NCBI GenBank assembly: GCA_964401615.1 | Contig: CAYNZF010000063.1 | Coordinates: 1 to 11,886 of the forward strand | Length of the DNA: 11,886 nucleotides | Source: JAXGQD01 sp964401615 | GTDB taxonomy: Bacteria; Bacillota; Clostridia; Saccharofermentanales; Fastidiosipilaceae | Direction: 5' to 3' | Part shown: in pieces, positions 1-9,000 of the stretch | Position numbering within the stretch: the first letter of the stretch is position 1 | Layout of the letters: each line of letters opens with the position of its first letter | Position numbers and translations under genes: made by a program | The notes under the pieces: model-generated | Told to the model about the DNA's origin: nothing | Databases searched by the model: none | The model's input: the letters and a program-made list of their open reading frames with translations, nothing else

Positions 1-3000
1 CTGGAAACGACTCCTCCCGCAATTCCCGGAAAAAATACCCAATCCAAGACAAGTATTCAAATTGCGGCCGCGGTCGCAGTCAACATCAGCAAGCATCAAG
101 CCCTCGTCAATATCAGCGGAATCTTGACTGCGAAAAACATCGCGGTGCTGGCCGATCACGCCGGCAATTACCGCACACTCGGCAGTGGTATTGCAGCGAC
201 CATGCCCGGCGGAACAAGCACGGGCGGGGCCAGCATCGGCCTCGGCGTGGCCGTCATGGTCAACAGTAGTAAAGCATTCGCGACACTGGTCGGTACGATT
301 ACAGCCACCGGCGATGCGCTTACAACAGCGGATGATGGTTCGATTGCTGTCAAAGCTGATTTGACGCAGAACCTGGATGGAATTTACAGAGGTCTCCTGG
401 GCGCACAAGCTCTGGCAGGCAGTGTCTCAGGCAATGCCACAGTCGGTGCAGCCGGAGCGGTGGCTGTGTTGGTTTCAATAACCGAGACCGGCGCAGATAT
501 TGCAGCCAGCGCGGTCGTTCGGGGCGGAGCGGTTTCGCTCGACGCCACTGACAAGAGCAAGTTCGCCGTACGCGCGGGCGCTCTGACGTATTCAAGTGGA
601 GCCAAGATCAGCGCAGGCGCCAGTTTTGCCTTGATTTACGCTCATAATCAAGTTCATGCACTTATCGGCGACAACGCCTCTGTTACAGCGGTGTCCTTAT
701 CAATGAAGGCGGCAAAACTGGAAGTGACCGCGGCGGATTACGTACCGGCGCGTGGACTTGACAGTCTGCTGCCGGCTGGCAGTGACCCGCTGAGTTTGGA
801 TCAGCATGAAGAGAATCCTGAAACAGAAACCTCTGAAAGCCAGAGTTTCACGCTTGACATTAATCTGAGCACGGAAGACCTGCTCGCCAATCTTGATTTC
901 TTGAATTTCCTGTCCTCAGCCAATTATTACGTTGAGGCAATTGCAGGCACCATCAATACCGGTACCGGAACCACGGTCGCACTGGCCGGTTCCGTCGCCA
1001 TGATTTTTGCCTATAACACGATCAAAACGCTGATCGGCAGCGGAGCTGTCATTGACCTGAGCGGAAATCTTGCTGCTGTCGCGTCGAGCAAAACCAATGC
1101 CCGCATCATCGCCGGCACTTTGTCTGTCAGCAATGCCAAAGCCGGTGTCGGTCTGACGACCGGGTTCTTGCTCGATGATGAAGAGGTTCTGGTCCAGCTG
1201 GGCAGCATTGCAGCCGCCCACAACATCACGGCAGATGCTTCCGCCGATACTAATGCGCAAGTCTTTACGGTCGCCGCCGCGGTCACTCCGACCGGTACAG
1301 GCATCGGTGGATCGATCAACGTAATTTTGAACAGCAATTCCGTTACGGCGGAAGTGCTGGGCCATGCGATGATCAATGCGTCCGGTGACGTGAGCATTAA
1401 AGCACTGAACGACTCCGACTTGCTGTTGGTGGCTCTCTCGGTCAGTGGTGGACAAACCGCTGCAGGCGGCACCTTGGCCGTCATTATCGACAGCAGTGCA
1501 ACGCAGGCAGAAGTCTGTGCAGATGCTGAAATTACCACTACAGGTGGCTTCATTCTAGTTGACAGCAGCAACCTGGCGAATCTGCTGGCCGTTTTGGCCT
1601 CTGCCTCCGGTGCTTCAGGCACCGCAGCGGTCGCCGGTACCGTATCTATACTAATTGCCAGATCGAACACAGAAGCTTTGCTTGGAGACCGGGCCAAACT
1701 GACCGCCTCAGGTGATATCAGTGTACTCGCTGCTTCGGATGTCTCCCTGCTCGCCGTACTTGCCTCAGTGGCCGGAACACCCGGCACGGTCGCAGTCGGC
1801 GCAACGATCAACATCTTCATTTTCAACCGAGATCTCAAAGCCGCGTCAGGATTGAACGCAGTGCTCAAGGCCGGTGGAAATGTCCTCATCCAGTCGCTTG
1901 CCACTGACTGGATCTGCCTGGTGTCCGCTGCCGGAAGCGCGGCCGGAACGGCTGCGATTTCAGGCGTCATGGTCGTTGTGATCGGTTCGAGCAGGGTGAC
2001 TGCAGAAACCGGTGACGCAACGCAAATCGAGGCTGAAGGATCGATCGGTCTTATCGCCAGCCAGGAAACAGAATTTTTCAACGGAGCCGGAAGTGTCGCT
2101 ATCGGCGGCACAGCCGGAGTCGGTGCGACGCTCGTGACCGCAGTACTGAGCAATGAAGTGACCGCTCAAACCGGGCCGGGCTCCATTCTCACTGCCACAG
2201 CGGCATTACCGTTTGATACCGGGATCCGCAGACCCAATAACAAAGACAAGCGCAGGGGCATCATCATTAGTGCTTTTGCCTCCGAAACCTATGTATTAGC
2301 CGCCATCAGCGGTGCTGCGGCCGGTACGGCTGCAATTTCCGGAGTCGTCCAAACCTTGATCGTCAGTAATAAAACCAAAGCGATCGTGGGCGACCGCTCC
2401 GAGCTGACTGCAGGTGACCCGGAAACGGACACAAGCAGTGATTCGGACAGTGGTGTCTTGGTTGAGGCAGAAGATGTCTCACACCTATGGAACTGCGCGG
2501 GAGCACTTTCCGCAGGCGGAACCGTTGGCGTAGGAGTCACCGCGATAATTCTGGTCTTTGATAAGGACGTGGTCGCCTCAATTGGTGATGAACGTGAGTC
2601 GACGGATACAAGTCCGGCCAATACGGGCCTTGTCAAATCAATGGGTTACATTCAAGTCACCGCCGATGCTTCAGACATTCTGGTCATGTTGTCGGTTTCC
2701 TACGCGATAGCAGGTACGGCAGCTATTGGCGTGGGCGGCAACGTCATGATCTTTAAAAACGAGACCTTTGCCCGAGTCAGCGGAACACTGGACGCCCGAC
2801 TGGATACTCTGGTCAGCGCAGACAGTGAGAGTGAGCTCATTAACATCGCCATATCCGAGATGGGTGGCGGGACGGCAGCGGTTGGTGGTGCAGGCGTAGT
2901 GACTTTCTACAGCGGAACGACCCGCGCGTCGGCTGCGGCAGGCACTAAAATCAACACCGTGTTTACTACCTTTGGCAAAGTGACCCTAAGCGCTTACTCG

Positions 3001-6000
3001 CAGGAACTGCTGGAAGTTACCGGTGTCGGTGTTTCAATCAGCGGTGTCGCATCCGTCTCAGGTACAGTGATTGTCGTTGTAACAGAAGTGGTCACCAAAG
3101 CGTTTACAGAGGACCTGGTCCAAATTACCGCCCAAAAACTCGATGTCCTGGCCGAAGACAGCTACAGTCTGCTAGGAATCGCCGGCACCTTGGCCGTCAG
3201 CGGCACTGCAGGCGTTGGGGTGACTGCGATTGTCAGCTATTCCGGGAATACCGTCTCGGCCTATATCGGAACCAACAACATCATCAACACCACCGGAACA
3301 GCCATAGTTGCAGGAGAAACGACAGGCATAACGGTCATGGCACAATCCAATCGTGATGTGAGGACTTACGCAATGACTGCAGGTGGTGGACAAGTCGGCG
3401 TCGGAGTGACGCTGATGGTCGTCATCGTAGGCGGAAAACTGACGCAAGATTCAGCTGATGAACTCAGCAAAGGCTTTAACCCCAGCAGTTTCATGGTCCT
3501 CATCTTTGGCTCGGCCGATTCCAAGGCTGCTTCGCACAAAGACAGCACGCTGGGCACTAAACTCAGCGGCGACGGAACAAAGCAGTCCGGCACACAAATC
3601 GGCAGCAGTGACAGCTTTGACGGTGCCGGCGGCTACAGGGGAACGGAAGATGATCCGGCACCCACAGATCTGGATCCGGATGAATCCACCAACAGTGATT
3701 ATCTCAGTGCCAGCCAGCAATTCAACGCACAGCCGCTCGGAGTTCCCAAGGACAGCACCAGCGCATTGGTCGGCTCCGGATCGGTATTGACTTCTAAGAC
3801 GAATATCACCATTGAAGCCATAGACAATTTGACGGCTGAATTATTCACAGGCACCTTCTCCCTTGGTTTATATGCTGCGGTTGGTGCGGGTGTAGCGGTC
3901 ACGGTGCTTTATTCCAATGTGATTGCCCAGGTTGACAGTGGTGCCAGCCTGAGCGCGGACGGTGATATTCTGGTTCAGGCTTGGGCCGGCTCTGTCTCCG
4001 TACCTTTTGCCGCTGACCGCACTGCAATGAACGAAAATCTCGAGGGAAGCCTGGAGCAGGATCCCGATTCGCTCAGCAGCCTGACCATCCGTGCCTTGTC
4101 CTTTACCGGCGGCGGCGCAATTGCCGGTGTTTCTGCAGCGGTCGCCTCAGTCACATTCAGTTCCAATATCTTTGCACGCATGAATGGCACAATAACAAAG
4201 GCCAATAGCCTTACAGTCAAAGCCATCAGCAATTATCCCGGTATCATGGCCACCACTCTGACCGCCACAGGCGGCGGTGTCGCGATCGGCGCTTCTTTCG
4301 CGCTGGTACTGGTCAACAGCCATATAGAATCCTCCATCGGTGCTAATGCAAATGTTAGCGGAACCGGATCGGTCAATGTACGCTCTGATATCACGATCAG
4401 TGCCCTTGCTGTAGCGACAGCTGCGGCTGGAGGCGGTGTAGCGGGTAACGGGGCAGTCGCTCTGGTCGTCAACCGTCTGCGCTCAGACAGCTTCATTGGT
4501 CAGGGTGTCACGATCACAGGCATCGAAATCGAAACGGACGATGTGCTTGAAAACACGACGGATGTGACGCTGGAAAGCGTGGCGGATGTCAGGGCCAGAG
4601 CAATAATCATCAGCGCCGCCTTTGGCAGTACCGCGATGAACCTTTCGGCCGCCCTCGTGATTTTACAGCCCACAGTCCTCACATATATAGGTGCGACACC
4701 GGGCGCAAGCTCAACAGGCTACGCGGCACTCGCCAACGCAGCCAGTCTTAACGGGTCGAATCGTGCTACAGGTCTGATTGATGTTCGCAACCTTTCGGTC
4801 ACCAATGATCTGACCGATCACGCCAAGGTCACCATCACGGCCTTTGCGATTGGTGCCTGCGGCATGAACGGCATGATCCTTCTGGTCTTCGACCGTTCAA
4901 TCGCCAAGGCAGCCATCAACGGCGCCAACATTGAAGCCGGCAACATCACCGTCGACGCTTATCAAAATGCGGAAGCGAAAGCGTTGGCCGCGTCTCTGGC
5001 GGTCGGATCGGTTGCAGTGGGCATCAACGTTTCCTATGTCCAGCTACGTTCAGACAATCAAGCTCTGATTGATACGACCGGAGCCACAGTCAAGGCGAGC
5101 GGTGACATTTCGGTTTACGCAGGCCGAAGCGACGACATCAACAGCATGAAGGCGGAAGCCAAAGCAATCTCCGGCAACGCCGGGTTAATTGCCGTAGGTT
5201 TGAATGTGGCCATTGCGGATCAGATGTCCATCAACAAGGCCACGATCATTGTGGCCGGCAGCCCTGCAGATGCGACCCCTTCGCTGTCTGTGACGGGTGC
5301 CTTAAACGTCTTGGCTCATAGTAATGTCACGACTGCCGCGACGGTTACCGGAGTCAATGTCGGTGGTCTCAGCATTTTGGCGTCTTTTGCCATTGCTATC
5401 CTGCGCAGTCAACAGCTTGCGTCTGTAGAGGGCAGCGGTCGCCTCGCAGCGGATTCAATGAACATAGAAGCCTATTTGAATGACGACAACGAAATCGCGT
5501 GTGCCGCGACGATTGAAACCGGTTCGGGCGGGCTGATTACCGTTACCGCTTTGATTGCAGCCGCTTATGGACGCTCGGAGAATAAAACCCTTCTGTCAGT
5601 TGGTAAGTTTGAGGTAAGTGGACGAGTGAATCTGCTCAGCCAAGGGAGCTCCAAGGTTGATACGAATATTCGCAACATTACCGGCCCCAGCTATTTCACC
5701 GCCACTGTGGCCGTGGGATTCGCCTATGCACAGAGTCTCTTTAGCTCGCAGCTCGTTTTGACTGCTGGGACACTGTCTTACGCCGGTTCACTCAATGTGC
5801 TTACTCATAGCATCATGCTCGCTGAGTCGACGGTTACACCGTCCGCCGGTGGGTCAGATAGTGGAGGTATTGACACTTCCAAGTACAATTTCAAACTCAA
5901 CACCGCCACTGCTGTTCTAACCGCGACAAATAAAGCTCTGATCAGCGGTACAGGCAGCTTGGGAGTCAGTCAAAATATTCTGGTCAAAGCTGAGGGCGAT

Positions 6001-9000
6001 GCCAGAGCCAAAGCAACGATTATCACGGCTGTGCTTTGTGTGAATGTGGTGAGCGTCGCGGCCAGTTTCGCGACTGCTCTCCTCGATGCACAGCAAGAAG
6101 CCTCCATTTCAGATGCCACCATCACTTCGGTGTATGCGCTGACCGTTCAATCATTGCTCAATCAAGGCCTGACTGAAGGCGCCAGCGCCACCCTGGGTGG
6201 TAACAGTGGTTCAGCCAGCATCGGTCTGATCGATATTAAGGCCAACGTCGCCACCGCTTTAGCAGATGCGGACAATACGGCTAAATTGAGTAAGGCAAGA
6301 ATTATGGCCAGTGGACTCCTGACTGTGGACGCAAGCGGCACCTCCTTTGCGAGAGCAGCGGTGAGCCCTCCTGATGTCAGCATATCTTTTGCCGGGATCG
6401 GTTTGACCAATCTCTACGCGGATGCGGATGGGCTGTTTATTGCGACCATTGATACAAGTGGAGTCGTGGTCAGAGCGGCCAACATTACGATCAATAACAA
6501 CTATACCGCGAGAGCGGATGCTGTGGGTGTTCAGCCTGCAGGCGGTACGGGTGGAATAAGCCTCAGCCTGCTCACGGTGACCACCAATTTTGCTGTGGCC
6601 AATGTGGGGACAAATGCAGAGGCAAGTATCTTTGGCACAGGTGAGATCCGTGTCAACCAGGACTTGAAAATCAACTTGCTTGGGACAGTCAACGCGGTCG
6701 CGCGTATCCCCGGCGCAACAATCAGTGTCAACGCGGCACAAATCGTCGCCAACGTGGCTTATGCCAAACTGGCAGCCATCCAATCGGCTTATATCAAAGA
6801 CAGCGCGGTCATTGCGGGCCGCGATGTCCTCATGACCGCGCTGCTCAACCGCAGTGAAGCTTCAGCCACACCGACCGGTAAGGCCAACGCCTCGGTCGGC
6901 TGTAATGGAGGTTTGGATGTATCGTTCGTGTCTGTCAGCGCCAACACCGCGACTGCTGAGACAATCACGCAATCGACGTCTTACATCGAAGACGCCAATA
7001 TGAGTGTCGCAGGTCACTTGCAAGTGAAGAGCCTGGTGGCATCGTTTGCCGACGCTATAATCGATGTAGCCTCCGTGAGTCTGGTCGGCATAGGGGCGGT
7101 CTTCTCCACGGCTAACAGTAATGGGCAGACCAACGCCTACATTACCGGCAGCAGCTTGATCAGATCCGGCAGCCTGCTTATCCACGCTGAATCCGGAGAC
7201 AAAGCCACCGCCACCGCCAATGCCAGCAGCGGAGGAGCCGTTGACATTTCGGGCAACTTCGCCCGGGTCAACATCACCTCGTCTGTCAAGGCCTATACAG
7301 ATGCTAATTCAAATATAATCACCATGAAAGACATTGAAATTTCCGCCATCCTGACACCGGAAGCGCAGGCCGTAGTCAACGGTCATGCCGTCAGCCTCTT
7401 TAAGGCCGGACTGTCCGATGCGGGAGTGACCGTGACACCGATTATCGAAACCTATATAGGCGACAACAGCGTGGTCGTGGCCGGAGCTCAGCTCCTGGCC
7501 AACAATCCGACTTTAACATTCAGCAGTGCCGCGATTTACTCAGGCTCCAGCTCGCTGCAGTTCATCAGTAACAGCGGCGTCGTAGCCGATAGCACAGCCC
7601 TGACTTTCACAGCAGATGCAGTCAATGGTGATAAAATAACCCGCGCCACCGGCAGCTGGACGACGGACGGATTCCGAATCGGGGACCGCATCTACGTCGC
7701 CGGTTTGCCCGGACAAACACGTTTCTACCTTTATACCGTCGCTTCGATCAGCGCGACAGAATTGGTGCTCGCGGACTTGACCTTGGCGGGCAGCATCGCT
7801 GATCCGAGCATCTTTACAGCGGTGGCGGTTTCATCCGACACTCCACAGATCAGGCGTACGACCGGCAGCTGGCTGACGGATGGTTTCGCACCGGAACAGG
7901 TGATCACCATCAGTGGCTCAGCCTCTAACAACGGAGAGTACGGTGTTTTTGAAATCAGCAGTGATGGGAAAACACTCAGATTCTTCCCGGGTACAATCCT
8001 GACCGCTGAAACGAGCACGAGCAGTGCGATTGTTATTACCGCAGACACCGCTGACCGGATTCTCCGCAGCAGTGGCAGCTGGCGGACCGACGGTTTTGCC
8101 GCCGGACAAACGATACGTGTGTTCAATACAACAGCCAATGACGGGGAATACCTGATTGACTCCATTTCGGCGGATGGCCGCTACCTGATTCTTACCAGCC
8201 AGGACCTGCTCACGCAGGCGGTTGACAGCGACGCGGTGCTCAGCATTATCAACCTGAGCCCGACGACGAACCAGGTCACCAGTACTTCGCTGAAATTCTT
8301 CAGCCAGGCTGAGTTGGATCAGGTGAGTGGATTAGCGCTTACGTTTACTGATAAGGGTGACGATCCGGACGAAATCAGCCGCAATTTGGGCAGCTGGCTG
8401 CTGGATGGATTCTTACCGGGCCAAACCATTACTGTCTTGGCATCCGCTTCCAACAATCTGACCTTCCAAATCAGTTCGATCAGTGAAGATGGAAAGATCT
8501 TGTATCTTACTTACGCTGCAGCAGTTGTCAACGAAGTTTCAACGAACGGTGCAATAGCCATTACAGCGCCTACAGTAGATCGAATCTACAGGAGCAGCGG
8601 TACTTGGGCCGGTGACGGATTCAAAGTCGGACAGCTGATCCAGGTGGCCAACACGACGGAAAATGACGGCGAATACGAAATCAAAGCGATTTCAGCAGAC
8701 GGTCGTTGGCTCACGCTGCAAACGGCAGACTTAATGATCAATGGAACTGAGCCTCAAGCCCGACTTACCGTCCACCTCAGCGAAGCTTGCTTAGCGATAA
8801 ACGCGGTGCAGCTCGTTCCACTTAACGGAGCAGGCTACACGGCTCAAGCCGCAGCCCATGCCAGCGCGGGCACCTTGGTCGGTATAGCTGCGACACAGGC
8901 TGCTATTACCGGCACAAGTTCGGTGAAGGCCTGGATAGGGCAGGGCAGCAGTATCAACGTCGCGGCCATTGCTGAAGTCAATGCCTTCAATTTCACCCGA

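Larger units (their letters stand above)
52..3432 (+). repeat. Beta-repeat block 1 of the giant protein (residues ~18-1144)
   Basis: Protein-level degenerate repeats, roughly 50-75 residues apart. Each has a Gly/Ala-rich hydrophobic strand, a second strand ending in an 'A-x-IGD' type turn, and a strand of the form 'xLTASGDISVLA'. Clear units include VHALIGDNASV near 655, EALLGDRAKLTASGDISV near 1672-1728, and KAIVGDRSELTAG near 2380-2415. The motif AAGTAAISGV occurs twice (1939-1968 and 2317-2346). The hydrophobic strands could be mistaken for membrane helices, but the alternating pattern and Gly/Thr content fit stacked beta strands. The repeats have drifted at the DNA level, so this is not a recent nucleotide tandem array. 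Confidence 0.85.
7552..8784 (+). repeat. Cassette of five ~70-residue GSWxxDGF repeats (residues ~2518-2928)
   Basis: Units start at about 7630 (R1), 7843 (R2), 8053 (R3), 8368 (R4) and 8578 (R5). The shared core has three parts: GSWxxDGFxxGQxI, then a 'NDGEYxI' type strand, then 'SISADGRxLxL'. The key Trp codons lie at 7657, 7870, 8080, 8395 and 8605, giving spacings of 71, 70, 105 and 70 residues. R1 is the most diverged (it lacks NDGEY and SADG), R4 has lost NDGEY (NNLTF), and R5 has GTW for GSW. Similar 'DGFxxGDxIxVxG...NxGxYxI' domains occur, from general knowledge, in phage tail and large bacterial surface proteins. Here they are in frame within the giant protein and probably form a row of small beta domains. 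Function unknown; binding is inferred. Confidence 0.9.

Noticed and set aside
1011..2153. A 380-codon antisense open frame, with another overlapping it at 916-1455
   Set aside because: Both lie opposite the coherent beta-repeat frame. Their proteins are Ala/Pro/Ser/Thr-rich or Gly/Asp/Arg-rich mirror images of the repeats, with no recognisable domain. They arise because the sense codons rarely place a reverse-strand stop in those frames.
1561..3240. Hydrophobic stretches such as LAVLASASGASGTAAVAGTVSILI that look like membrane helices
   Set aside because: They recur at the repeat period and are Gly/Ser/Thr-rich with strand-like alternation, and they are followed by polar turns. They fit beta strands of the repeat better than a multi-pass membrane protein.
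3661..3717. Possible calcium-binding loop (TDLDPDESTNSD)
   Set aside because: The Asp spacing does not complete an EF-hand, dockerin or RTX nonapeptide motif, and it occurs only once in a generally acidic, polar insertion.
6259..6783. Antisense open frame of 174 codons with several Cys and His residues
   Set aside because: It is opposite block 2 and its Cys/His residues come from reverse-complemented common sense codons. Spacing does not repeat as in a zinc finger, and overlapping antisense frames exist in the same place.
7630..8784. CRISPR-like or nucleotide direct-repeat array, or a separate phage tail gene
   Set aside because: The ~210-base periodicity is a protein-domain repeat with strongly diverged DNA. 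No short identical repeats with unique spacers are present. The units are in the same uninterrupted frame as the flanking repeats, so this is not an independent phage gene.
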